DNA from: Pocillopora verrucosa
Taxonomy: Eukaryota > Cnidaria > Anthozoa > Scleractinia > Pocilloporidae
Assembly: GCF_036669915.1 (NCBI RefSeq)
Contig: NC_089312.1
Location: 30,965,330-31,029,329 of the forward strand
DNA: 64,000 nt
Direction: 5' to 3'
Below the pieces are notes generated by a model that had not been told where the DNA came from, searched no databases, and saw only the letters and a list, made by a program, of their open reading frames with translations. The translations under genes and the position numbers were made by a program. Position 1 is the first letter of the stretch; every line of letters starts with the position of its first letter. Shown here one piece after another: positions 1 to 11,257 of this stretch.

Positions 1-1164
1 AACTTGGCATTGTTTATAAACTTGGCCAAGATAATGACAGGATGTTAATATATGTTTTTTCAGCAATTCGTGAGCATGTAATTGAACTAATGCGCCGAGG
101 CGAAAGCTAATTGGTTAGGTCGCGTTCAAATGTCACGATCTTCATTTCAAACTAATCATCATACGCTATCGTACTCACGAGGGGATTACCAAGTTATTAG
201 TGCTCAGCTGAGAATCAAACTTTTGAAAATGTGCTTACTTTGAGCTTGAAAAGTGATTCGGTCTCTTTTAGGGGTCTCTCACTGGCGTACAAAGATAAAA
301 AGAGATTCAAGCGCGTTCACACCAGCCGAGCATTTTTAAAAAAAATACAATTTAGTCGCTGAAGAAAAATATTTAAGAACGTTGACGCTAGCGACCGAAA
401 CGTCCGACTTTGAATGATGGACAAGATTGACTTGTTTTTGTGATCAGCCAAGGAAACACAGACATTTGTTATACTGGTGCGTGGGCGAAACGTACGAGGA
501 CATATCAATATCTACTATTGCATTCAGCTGTCACTCTTTTTCGTTAATGGAGAGCTGGTAGGTATCTAGAGTACAATAAACTGCAAATTTGAAATATTGA
601 CCATCGCTTGAATATTTAGATTAGCTGTGAACATGAGATGTATTTGGCAGTTCAGTTTTAATCAGGGTCAATATAAAGGCTATATAAGAATACTGCCGTT
701 AACGTCATTCTCAAAGTCATCAATGAAGTTATATTCCCTCATAGAATAGAGAGATAAAGTGATTAAAAACAATGTAATGATTTAGAAATAAGAGCCATAA
801 GGGTTTTACATGAAAGCAGTAAAGGTACTTTTGTAGATCACATCAGGGAAGATTTTCTGTTGTACATCGTAATTGCTGAACCTGACCAAGATAAACATTG
901 GAATTTGAAGGAGCCTTTTGTGCATCAGATTTTATGATCTTGGTCATATGATCTTTGACTGATTGACTTTGAGGACCAATGTTATTGGCAGGGACGGCGG
1001 TAGGAAGGCGTGATATTGATTTTGCATATCGTTAATGCCTAACGTCAGTCATATGAGTTTTCTTAGGAAGGTATTTTTCAAAAGATATGAAATGTAAATT
1101 TTTGTTGTTGAAATTAATCAAAATGTGTTGTTTGAACTAAGCAGCTTTAAACATATTTATTGAT

Positions 1165-1256
1165 TACCTTTTTTTCTTGATTAAACTTAAAGTTAAAATC
1201 GACAGTTTTGACTCAGCGTTTTTTCGAGGCCCGCGTTTAATCGAGAAAATACGGTA
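1165..1256. repeat. Short inverted-repeat element (MITE-like)
   Basis: It begins with TACCTTTTTTTCTTGATTAAAC and ends with GTTTAATCGAGAAAATACGGTA. These are imperfect inverted copies of each other, enclosing about 50 bp. The same element at 17991-18109 is better preserved. It has no coding capacity. Confidence 0.5.
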
Positions 1257-1381
1257 CATCGTTGTCGAATCCGATGCAATTCGCGACTCATTACTATCTA
1301 TTCATAGACTGGATGGGAGAAGGGGAGGCGTTGAGGGGGAGGGGGGCAGGAGAAGGGGAAAGGAGAGGAGGGAGGGGCGGA

Positions 1382-1470
1382 CGAGAAAGTGTTTGGCTCG
1401 AGGACATGACATACGGAACGAGCGCAGCGAGGTCCGTGAACCATGACTGAGAGCCAAATATTTTCTCGAC
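1382..1470. repeat. Inverted repeat next to a purine-rich tract
   Basis: GAGAAAGTGTTTGGCTC near 1382 is mirrored by GAGCCAAATATTTTCTC near 1452, giving arms of about 17 bp with mismatches. In the sister spacer only the left half remains (near 18220), joined straight to sequence equivalent to about 2410 here. One copy has therefore gained or lost a piece at this point. Confidence 0.45.
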
Positions 1471-3196
1471 GACCTTTTGCAGACTTCTTATAATTTTTAT
1501 CCTTCGTACTTATCATCAGTGCTCTGTGATCACGTTTAGCTTTTACAGATGATCCAAAAGACGGAGACTAGTACCAAATCAGAAGCACAAATTCGCTGAG
1601 GGTCCTGAAAAGAAAAAAATCCCTTCAACTCCATTTCCATCCATTGTTACTTGTGCATTTTTGGATTAAGTGGCCCATGCCGTGGTTTATTGTTCAAATG
1701 CCTCTTTTGAAATTTTATTGTATTTTTAGGAAGCTGAATAGCTGCAAATTTGGTTTTGAACTTATTGCGATATGCATAGTGACTCCCAAAGGACACTTTG
1801 AAGAGCTTTTAGAAGCAACTACCAGCCTGAGGCTGTAGTCAGATGGCAAAAGAGGCAACTTCCTCAATGTTTGAAATACAACCCTGTAAACATGTAATAG
1901 TGGTATAATTGTAATTACTGGTCACTGTTGTTGTAACTTCTCGGTCCTCTTACTCTGGCTCGGAAGTATTACGTTAACGATATGCATAGGGCATCAGTTG
2001 TTTTGCATTTATCCTTTTTGAACCATTTCTGGTTAACTGCGTATTTTTGGACGTGAAATAACGGTCCTCCGGTGACTTGATCTATTTCCTTATTTTCCTA
2101 TTAATTTATAACATTTCAGCCGAGGGAATAAACTTTACATCCGCGTACATGGAATAAGCAATATTTCATGAAGTGTAAATTTCAATTCAATTTCTCTTTG
2201 CGCACAATTACTTGAAAAAATTCGCCACGTAGAAGAAGCACTCCAGTCCACAGTTAGGGGAAAGAGGGAAGGATATTTCAGGAAATTCTATTTTCAAAGA
2301 ATCTACCTATTGAGTTACGAGGTCCCCTACGTAAATGTTATGAATTACGCTTTTTTTGAACTGCAACAAGGAACAGCATCCGTGACACAGTTAACCCCCT
2401 TTAAAATCATCAGAAAGTTATTTATCGTTCACAATTTCTGGGTGTTCGTTCAATTCATTTAAGCAAACTATCCTTAAAATCGTTTTGCTGTAAGGTTGAT
2501 ATATACGCTGTAATTGATATGATCTATGAGAAGGGACGCCATCGAAAGATGCATGCAATCAAGCAATCTCGTCAAGTTGTTGAAACTTTTTTATTTGCGC
2601 TATAAAGCAAATCTTTTGGCGTGGATAAAAGGCCCTTAAAGAAGTAAAGACAATAAAATAATACGAGTAATACGAGTAAATTTTTGAACTGAGAAAGTTG
2701 GCCTAACCAAATTGTTGGTTGATTGTTACGTGATCCAACCGTATATCTTTCACAAAGGGAAATTTGAGGGGGCATCTAAAAACAATAGGACGATTCTGAA
2801 CACTAAGGATATTAGTAGTTATCAAAATGTCGTTTCCGTCTTAATGACGTCACTGAAGAGAAAAAAGCATGTCGTAATCATTTTCACAGATTGAAAGACG
2901 AAGGTTGAATCATAGACGTAAACATAGAAGTACGATTAGGTTTTTGTTTGTACAGTTTTCTTGTTTTCTTGTAAAAGTCTCGTTTTCTGCTGTAAGAAGC
3001 ATTTATTGGAGCCGAAGCAGAGATAATACATAATTGGAAATAAAGGCTTCCAATATACTTCAATAACACCGCAAACTTTATATCGTCATTATCTTCTTGA
3101 GGTCCAAGGGAGCCAAAGTGTCTTCAAAATACGACTTATTTTTACACGAGTCACCGAGTTGCAGACTTCATCGGGAAAACCAGATAATAGGTTGAA

Positions 3197-4180
3197 ATGG
3201 CGGCCGTTCATGGCCACTACAACATCTGGAACGTAACAAGCGAGCAAGCTCTTCAAGAAGGATGGCTAAGCCTACAAAACGTGAGGTCATTTTCAGCGAT
3301 CAGCGCTGCCCTATCGATAGCAATGGCACCAGTAATCGTATTTGGAAATATTTTGGTCTTAGTTGCAGTTTGGAAAGATCCCCTCAAGAAACTCCGATCA
3401 TCACCCTCTAACCTCATTTTGACATCCATGGCCATAGCAGACCTATTAGTTGGCTTGGTGGTTTGTCCGATAACTGCTTATTGGGGCTTGGTGATATCTG
3501 TCCGAGGAGAATCACCGCTAGATCTTTCTGTGATATTTGCCATCAACGTTTTCTCTGTAAACGTGAGTTTTGGCCATATGTTCCTTCTAACAGTGGACAG
3601 AGTCTTCGCCGTAACCACGCCACTTCGTTACCGTGTAACAGTTACAAATAAGAGAGTTTTTATTGCCAACTGTGCTTGCTGGATTTATTTTATAGCTTTT
3701 GGGAGTGCATTCCTCATGTTGCCCGATTTATTTGCCATAATGGGGGCTGTCTACAACTTTCAACTTCTATTTATGCTTTTGGGCATGTTGGCCATGTACG
3801 TAATGATCTTAAACTACTTTCACCGATACTCCAAAGAAAGAGCAGAAGGACACTCACTCAGAGATCGTAACATTATAATACAAAGAGAAAAAGATCTCTT
3901 TAAGGCAATCTCAGTTGTCGTCTGCGCATTTCTCATCTGTTACATGCCGTGGTTAATCGTTAGTACGTTGATCTACTTTTGCAAAGCGTGCCATCCACAT
4001 TTACCATTACTGATGGTTTCTCTCGGATTTTCAGGAAGTCTGACATGCGCAAACTCGGGTTTAAACCCATTTTTGTATACGTGGCGACTCCCAAAGTATA
4101 GAGAAACATTACTATACTTTTGGAGGCAACTAATTTTAAAGAAAGGGAAAGCTAACAAATCAAAATTTACGATATCTTAA
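3197..4180 (+). CDS. Rhodopsin-like (class A) GPCR, plus-strand family copy 1
   Basis: Single-exon receptor of 327 aa, intact. The start is in a good context (GAAATGG) and is shared by the three plus-strand copies. A short extracellular N terminus carries the sequon Asn12-Val-Thr. Seven hydrophobic segments are visible. Class A anchors are Gly50-Asn51 (TM1), Asp82 (TM2), Asp134-Arg135-Val136 (DRY position), Trp162 (TM4), CYMPW around Pro251 (TM6) and NPFLY 290-294 (TM7). The loop between TM4 and TM5 is very short and has no cysteine, and TM5 lacks the usual proline. Both traits recall the melanocortin/adenosine-like (MECA) receptors. The tail is short and ends in KSKFTIS. The ligand cannot be told from the sequence. 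It should act as a G-protein-coupled plasma-membrane receptor. The copies at 11258 and 19298 are near-identical. Confidence 0.93.
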   Translation: MAAVHGHYNIWNVTSEQALQEGWLSLQNVRSFSAISAALSIAMAPVIVFGNILVLVAVWKDPLKKLRSSPSNLILTSMAIADLLVGLVVCPITAYWGLVISVRGESPLDLSVIFAINVFSVNVSFGHMFLLTVDRVFAVTTPLRYRVTVTNKRVFIANCACWIYFIAFGSAFLMLPDLFAIMGAVYNFQLLFMLLGMLAMYVMILNYFHRYSKERAEGHSLRDRNIIIQREKDLFKAISVVVCAFLICYMPWLIVSTLIYFCKACHPHLPLLMVSLGFSGSLTCANSGLNPFLYTWRLPKYRETLLYFWRQLILKKGKANKSKFTIS

Positions 4181-4434
4181 AGCTTCTGTCGAGGGTTTAG
4201 TTGTCAGAAAGCACGAACCTTAAATATAGAGATCTAATTGTCCTAGAAGAATGGTGTTGAATATTTAATTTCTGCCGCGTTTCAAACAATCACCAGATTT
4301 CGTAAACAGAAGGACCGTAGGGGTTAGTTGATCGCTTGATGGAAGTACGACGTCAGTATCTGAAGATTTTACCCTTCCAGATTTAGAGAGAGATGAAGGT
4401 CTCATTGGGTCTAATCATGAGCTGTAAAACGGCA

Positions 4435-4440
4435 AATAAA
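4435..4440 (+). terminator. Candidate poly(A) signal of GPCR copy 1
   Basis: AATAAA lies about 255 bp after the stop codon. Copy 2 keeps it at 12517-12522. In copy 3 the same place has changed to an A-rich run without AATAAA. Confidence 0.5.
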
Positions 4441-5859
4441 AGTTAGCCGTTAGGCGAAAAAGTTGACAACTTTTAACTGTTAGTCGTAAAGAAAGTTAAT
4501 GGTTAAAATTTTCTTTCAACCGTAACGGAAAGAAATTAAATGTTAGCGGTAAAATGATTAACATTTCAACTGTTAGCAGTAAAAGAAGTTATCACCCAAG
4601 TGAGACACTCAGTGATTTATCGCCTTTGAAAACCATAAATAGCACTTGCGGGAAAGCGAAGTTCAATGCGAGTTTCACTCGCATTGAAACTGATGCATAT
4701 TAGAAGGTAGTTTTCTTGCGTGTCGGGATTTTCATTTTTAGTTTGATAAATTAATATGAGATCCCTTGAGCCTTAATCAAGTGATCAACACACCAAGCTC
4801 TAGGGCAATATCTCGTAAATATCTTTATTTGGGAGCAAATAAATAAAGTTATCATGAAGTCACTCACGAGAAACGAGTTTCAATTTCCTGTAAGTTTTCT
4901 CTAAGTTCCGATCACCAATATCTTAATTTGTATAGGTAATCACATGATTTTAAGGGCAATTTGGAATAAATAAGCACGAGTAAAATGTTTTTAAAGACTA
5001 ACAAAATTTGTGGTCTTTGAAAAAATTAACAAGTGCTTATATATTCCAAATTGCACGAGAAAAATCATGCGACTACGTGTTAATAAAATACATGAAACAA
5101 TACGAGATAGCTCATCATAATCAAGCAGAAGCCAAGCGCGCGCATCAAGTGTAAAAATAATTTGCGTGCGTTCGGCCAAAACAAACGCGTACGATCAAAA
5201 CAGTAATAGACAATGATATCATCACATCTTTAAGGCACAAAAAAGTTCAAAGTCCGACTAAACAGTTAAAGGAATTGTTCAGTCTTTGTCCGAATCACTT
5301 TCATCGTCATCAGAGTTGTAACAAAGTCCAAATTTTGAGATTTCAAGGACTTTTCTCGACAAGATTTTGAAGGTCTCAACTCTTTCGTTTCTGGGAAGTC
5401 GTGACAGTTAGGAGTCCAAAAAACTTGTCATTCGTTTATCTTTCTGCGCCATTTCAAATACAATTACATCAGTTTACAACAATTGTTAAAGAAAGACGGA
5501 TTAATAGCAGGGAAATCTAATAAATACTATTAAGTATTGTAGGCGTGGGTTCCCCCACAAAAAGTATTCAATTAAATATACCTAGAAAACAGAATAGTAA
5601 ATACCAAGTTTACAGGCCATATTTATTATCCATGGAAGAATGAGTAGTTGCTGACAAAAGATATCTCAAAACTTTTTTTCTATAGAATACTAGAGATGAG
5701 AAGCCAGTGATCTCAAGATTAATGGAGTTGAAGAAAACTGTTGAATATATTTGTTCTACAAAATGTAGAGGAAAGGAGTTTTTTATGAATATATTTTGAA
5801 ATTTTTGAGGGAGGATCTTTTGAACGAAAGCATGAAATGACCAAGCTATTAAAGCAAGT

Positions 5860-6410
5860 TACCGTATTTTCTCGAATAAGCGCTTACGCTCAAATAAGCG
5901 CCTCTCCCGAATAACCTACCACCCCCGTGGCCATATGACGTCGATTTGAAAATGAATATATATATTTATATTTGGAATTTCGAGAATGACTGGATGTGTT
6001 TACCATCTCTTACAGCGCCGCAAGTTAACCTCAGCATAACATATGAGAGTGGCGTAGAATTCCCAACAGAAACTTAACTAATTTGCCAGCGGGATTTCCT
6101 CTCTCGGACCACGCAAATTTTGATGATTTCACGTTGTTATTCTGCAGAAGGCGAAGAAATGTACACAGTCTTAAAACGCACCTGCTGAGCTATTGCTCTG
6201 CTTATAAGACCGTTTGTTTTGCCACGTCCTCGTTGCCGTCGCCGTCGTGCTTTGCTAAAGGTCCTTAATATCAAACAAGTGCCCCCTCGAATAAAGAACC
6301 CCCCTCCCCTCCTCCCTCACTTTTTTAATATCAGGGATACAAGGAAAAGCTGTTTCTATTTCCGCTTTATTCATAACTTAGATATTTTATCCGTACTTTA
6401 ATTTTTAACT
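5860..6410. repeat. MITE-like element with CGAATAAGCGCC end, truncated
   Basis: It starts TACCGTATTTTCTCGAATAA followed by GCGC-rich motifs. It contains the same interior as 15008-15919 and 22231-22901 (for example the CGTTGCCGTCGCCGTCGTGC stretch). The mirrored right end seen in those copies is missing here. Confidence 0.5.
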
Positions 6411-7692
6411 TAAGACAATTTTGGAGCGATTAGGTAACTGGTCGGAAATCATTTTCACAAGAACCTTCTTCTGAAGAAAAAAGAAAAACTAGACTATTTC
6501 AGTTGTACTCGAGATCGTTTGTATAACAAAGGCAAGTTAATTTTTTCAAATCTGTCAAATTTTTGGATTTGGTACATAACATTCTGCCCTAAAGTTCGTG
6601 TGACACATTAGTGGTAATGCTTGCTAACCAAGAAAGGAGAGTTTGAGTGTAGACAGACACCCCAAGCGTTGCATGGCTGAAACATAAGACAGTTTCATTG
6701 AAAAATATATGTCTCCCTTACAGAAAGTGACCTTCAAACTTTCCTAGAAGGCAAAGAAAACCAGTATTTGAAAAGAAAAATCAAAAGTTACGCATTTAGA
6801 GTCTTTGGTAAAGCATTTCTCTTTTGGCACACATCTTTATAGTGTTTAAACAGCCCGTTGAGGAAATGGAAATTTTTTTTTTCAGAACAGATATAATAAC
6901 GGTGTTCTGTTCAGGTTAAGTTTTATTTGGTAGTGGATTGGGGTCGCGAAGGCATATATTTTATTGGACGTTTTGCTGTGTAGGATAGCTGAGTATTTTT
7001 ATGAGTTTTCCCGAAGTTTGACAAGATCGTAGGGCAAGTCAAAATACAAACAACGAGTTTTGAAAAACTGAACTCAGAGCCACCCTGCAACTTCAAACAG
7101 CTTCATGGAGATAGTAAGTTAGTAAAGCCTTTTTTCAACAAGGGTGGCACAAAATAGTGATTAAAAAATCCTAATTAACCAGGGGCCCTCTTTAAATTAA
7201 TAAACATGACAAAATTTAAACAGACATTAGGGAATATTTAAAATCTTCTTCTTGAAACCATAGCATAATTTTAAATATGCAGAAATAAGTTCACGCAAAA
7301 TGTTATGATCAAGTAAAACAATAATCCTGGCAGGTGAGCTGCAATTTTACCAAATTTACCGGGTACAAGTTAGGCTCAAATACCAACTGAGCTACGATTG
7401 CAATTGCTTAAGTTGCCGATCATCTGCGAGTATAATTGCTTTCCTTGATGTTTTAAAGCCTAGTGTCGTAAAACTGATGCTCAATGAATTGTCCGCTTCG
7501 ATTATTTCGCCTTTTCAACAAGTGCATGAAAGTCTCCCGATATTTTGGAAACCTCCATGCGTATATGAATGGATTCACACCCGAGTTTGCGTGCATTAAA
7601 CTTGTTGAAACAATGTAACTCAAACATAAGTTAGATAAATCGCTAAAACAAGGCAGACAGAAATAGATTTGAAAGTGAGTCACAAACCAAGG

Positions 7693-7707
7693 TATGAAAC
7701 AAAATAG
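7693..7707. repeat. Target-site duplication, left copy
   Basis: TATGAAACAAAATAG, identical to 9387-9401. It encodes the LFCFI residues of TM6 on the minus strand. Confidence 0.9.
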
Positions 7708-9346
7708 CAGGTAATTTAGTGTTAACAACTGAGTTGAAAATGTAAATTAGCCACCGCAAAGGGTAAAAAAGCTGACGTTTCGAGCGTTAGCCCTTTGTCA
7801 GAGCGATTGGAGGAATTGTGGGTTTTGTGTGGGTTTATATGCAGAAAGTGGAGCTACGCTATTGGTGGGAAGGTCTCCGGGCCCTCAAACATTTTTTCGA
7901 TCATCACACTGTTTGGGAATCTAGCTCTGAAAACTACTCCGTTTGGCCGAACTAGTACTCACACTCAATTGTTTTTCATTCGGTGGTAACTACTACAAAC
8001 AAACTAATGGCGTAGCCATGGGTACTAAAATGGGACCCAACTACGCCAATCTTTTTGTAGGTTTTATCGAACCTCAATTTTTTAGTCAATACCACGGCCC
8101 AAAACCTGAACTCTACGGCCGTTACACTGACGATTACATCGGCGCTACCTCCTCTACCAAAGAGGAGCTCCCTCAATTTATAACCACCGTCAATTCCTTT
8201 CATCCGGCTCTTAAATATACCTTTTCGACACTTCTTTGGCTTTTCTAGACATCAAAATTTCAATTGAAGGTAACGATTTATGCACTAGTGTTTACTTCAA
8301 ACCTACAGATTCACATAGTTACTTGTTGCATTCATCTTCACATCCATCACACGTCAAGAACTCCATACCTTTTTCACAGTTTCTCAGACTTCGTCGTTTA
8401 GGTAGTGACGACTCTGATTTTTCCGAAAAATCAGAGGCAATGTGCCAGTTTTCGATAAACGTGGCTATCCTGTCTCTGTCGTTCAAGCGGGCCACTACCG
8501 TGCCCAACAAATTGATCGACAGGCAGCACTACAAATGGCTGAGTAGGATAACACTGACCGCATTCCATTTACTCTTACATTTCACCCTCACAACCACGCA
8601 GTTAAATCTATCATTCTTAAAAGTTTTAAATTACACCAAAACTATTCAAAGACTGGCACTATCTTTTTGCAACCCCCACTTATTTCATTCAAACGTGACA
8701 AAAACATAGGCAACTTTTTAGTCAGGAGTTCATTTCAAACCAATGACCAATCTGGAACTTTCAAATGCGCTCGCTCACGATGCAAAACTTGTTCTTTCAT
8801 TCATAACGTAGAGAAAATATCGGGACCCAAAGAGATCCATTAAGATCACTGATCACTTTACGTGTACCTCCGCTAATGTTATTTACTGCATAACTTGCAC
8901 TTATTGCAATAAGTTATACATTGGCGAAACAGGAAGACGACTAGGTGACCGATTCCGAGAAAACCCTCGCGACGTGGAAAGAAATGACAAGGACGCATCC
9001 AAACCATTCGCTAGACACTTTAATCTTCCTAATCATTCTAAACAGCACATGGCAGTTTGCGGCCTATCCTTACATCTACGCAGTTCGGAAAGCCGTAAAA
9101 CCGTCAATCCCCACGGAATCAACAAGCGCTTTTCATTCAACTAATTTATTCTTGTTTTCTTGTCACCATATTCCCACCAATGACGTAGCTCTGCTTTCTG
9201 CATATAGACCCACACACAACCCACAATTCCTCCAATCGCTCTGACGAAGGGCTAACGCCCGAAACGACAGCTTTTTTACCCTTTACGGTGGCTAATTTAC
9301 GTTTTTAACTCAGTTGTTAACACTAAATTACCTGCTATACTCTCCT

Positions 9347-9384
<38 letters not shown>

Positions 9385-9386
9385 TT
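7708..9386 (+). mobile_element. Penelope-like retroelement, 5'-truncated and decayed
   Basis: Length is 1,679 bp between identical 15-bp target duplications. Plus-strand frames show the Penelope-like reverse transcriptase core: YKQTNGVAMGTKMGPNYANL, the catalytic YTDD at about 8125, and DSHSYLLHSSSHPSHVKNSI in the thumb. A frameshift near 8225 separates core and thumb. Further on, a GIY-YIG endonuclease remnant reads KLYIGETGRRLGDRF (about 8910-8955). Inverted repeats of about 130 bp flank the interior (about 7708-7860 and 9200-9334). A tail of about 50 bp (9335-9386) precedes the right target duplication. The N-terminal half of the reverse transcriptase is missing, so this copy is non-autonomous. 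Confidence 0.9.
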
Positions 9387-9401
9387 TATGAAACAAAATA
9401 G
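9387..9401. repeat. Target-site duplication, right copy
   Basis: TATGAAACAAAATAG, identical to 7693-7707. Confidence 0.9.
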
Positions 9402-10133
9402 ATATGCGCAAATGACAACTGCTATAGCTTTGCAGAGCCCTCTTTCCCGTTGAAGGATCATCTGACGTTGACTTGTTGATTGATGTGTTAATTCCGACTT
9501 CTGGCAATATAAATGGAAGCGTTTTACCATCACAGCAGACATTACAGATATGCCAAGGAGAATGCTGATAATTTGAATATTGTACGCAGTTTCCATTATG
9601 ATAAAGTATCGGTGTTGCAATAAGCCAAAGGTAATTTCAAAGATGAAGAAATAAATCCAACAGCTAACAATAGCAACACTGATTCCTTTAGGCGTGACAA
9701 CAGTTTGATACTGAAGCGGTGTTACGATGGCAAAGAATCTGTCAAGTATTAGGAGGAAGATGTGACCAACGCTAACGTAGACGAAGACTGCACTGACCGC
9801 CAGGTATGGAATTCGGGGAATTTTGAAATGAAACATGGACCAACCCCAAGTCACGGCTGTAGGGAGTAGAACTGATCCAATAAGAAAATCGGCAGTGGCC
9901 ATTGATAACACGATCAACCCAGATGGCGATCTGCGAAGCTTCTTTAGGGGGTCTTTCCAAATTGACCAAATGACCAACGAGTATCCAAAGAAAATTATCG
10001 GAGCACATGCGATTCCAAGATTGACAAAGGTTACAGTTATAGTCTCTAAGTTGTCCACTCTCAGCCAGAGTACATTGAAAGTTTCTTTGCTTGTCATATT
10101 CCAAAAATCGTGATGGCTCACAAGCGCAGTCAT

Positions 10134-11257
10134 TCTCATTCAAAACGCAATTCAAATGTAGAAAGCAGCTTAAGTTGGGTCCCTTGTCTGATTTACATGA
10201 GGTTTGTGATTTGCTTTGAGGACTCTAATTAAGGAGATTCCGAACATCACATTGTTTGTAAACTAGGCCAAGATAATGACAGGATGTTAATGTTTGCTGT
10301 TTCAGCAATTTGTGGGCATGTAATTGAACTAATGCGCCGAGGCGAAAGCTAATTGGTTAGGTCGTATTCAAATTTCACGATCTTCATTTCAAACTAATCA
10401 TCATACGCTATCGTACTCACGAGGAGATGACTAAGTTATTCAGTGATGCTCAGCTGAAAATTAAGCTTTTGACAATGTGTTGCCTCGGGGTTAAAAAGTG
10501 ATTCGGTCTCTTTGAGGGGTCTCTTACTAGTGTACAAAGATATAGAGAGATTAATAACTGATATGATCTATGAGAAGGGACGCTATCGAAAGTTGCATGC
10601 AATTAAGCAATCTCGTCAAGTTGTTGAAACTTTTTTATTTGCGCTATAAAGCAAATATTTTTGCACGATTAAAGTCTCTAAAAGAATTTAAGACAATAGA
10701 ATAATATGAGTATAATCATTGACTAAATTTTTGAACTGTGAAAGTTGGCCTAACCAAATTGTTAGTTGATTGTTACGTGATCCAACCGCATGCATCAATA
10801 TCTTTCACAAAGGGAGATTTGAGGGGGCATCTAAAAACAATAAGACGGTTTTGAACAATAAGGATATTAGTAGTTGTTAAAATATCGTTTCCGTCTTAAT
10901 GACATCAATGAAGATAAAGAAGCATGTCATGAGCATTTTCACAAATTGAAAGACGAGGGTTGAATCATAATCCTAAACATAGAAGTACGATTAGGTTTTT
11001 GTGTGTATAGTTTTCTTGTTTTCTTTGTAAAAGTCTCGTCTTCTGCTTTAAAGAAGAATTTTTTGGAGTCAAAGTGGAGAGAATACACAATTGGAAATAG
11101 AAGCTTCCAATATACTTCAATACAACCGCAAACTTTATATTGTCATTATCTTCTTGAGGTCAAAGCGAACCAAAGTGTCTTCAACATAAGACTTATTTTT
11201 ACACGAGTCACCGAGTTGCAGACTCCATCGAGGAATTAACTCAGATAACAGGTTGAA
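10134..11257. other. Shared intergenic region between divergent GPCRs
   Basis: Bases 10235-10550 match 1-300 and 16850-17200. From about 10552 the sequence matches 2514-3196, so roughly 2.2 kb present in unit 1 is missing here. This is the only complete divergent pair in the window, so promoters for both receptors should lie here. I cannot single out a TATA box with confidence. Confidence 0.6.

Larger units (their letters stand above)
1..3196. other. Intergenic spacer, GPCR unit 1 (5' side)
   Basis: No supported gene. The first 300 bases or so closely match 10235-10550 and 16850-17200, which are the 5' flanks of the minus-strand GPCR copies. Bases 300-2500 match 17160-18340 with indels, and 2514-3196 match 10560-11257, so this is one member of the repeated GPCR spacer. 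Inside lie a small inverted-repeat element (1165-1256), a purine-rich stretch (about 1310-1385) and an inverted repeat (1382-1470). Short open frames here are not conserved between spacer copies. Confidence 0.7.
4181..7452. other. Intergenic spacer downstream of GPCR copy 1
   Basis: No supported gene. Bases 4181-6410 align with 12242-15560 and 20282-22760. Compared with unit 2 this copy lacks about 1 kb at position 5310 (unit 2: 13424-14425). It contains degenerate GTTAGC/GTTAAC-rich repeats (4440-4590), a MITE-like element (5860-6410) and one copy of a dispersed repeat module (6413-6600). I see no recognisable element in 6610-7440. Confidence 0.65.
7453..10133 (-). pseudogene. Class A GPCR of the minus-strand family, split by a transposon
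   Basis: The 5' part (10133 down to about 9387) encodes TM1 to the start of TM6, with sequon Asn-Met-Thr, LSMATAD in TM2, LDRFFAIVTPLQY at the DRY position and a W in TM4. The 3' part (7707 down to 7453) encodes the rest of TM6 (CFIPWF), TM7 with NPFIY and the tail. A Penelope-like element at 7708-9386 sits between them in TM6. With it present, translation ends a few codons into the element (after FCFIKG). No other break is visible, so the gene was intact when hit. I prefer the ATG at 10133 over the one at 10139, because it puts the FWN sequon at the same spacing as in the plus-strand receptors. It is divergent from GPCR copy 2, with starts about 1.1 kb apart. It is related to but clearly distinct from the plus-strand family. 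Confidence 0.88.

Noticed and set aside
1177-1516. Overlapping Arg/Gly/Glu-rich and Pro/Ser-rich open frames on both strands
   Set aside because: Products of a purine-rich low-complexity tract and an inverted repeat; not conserved in the sister spacer.
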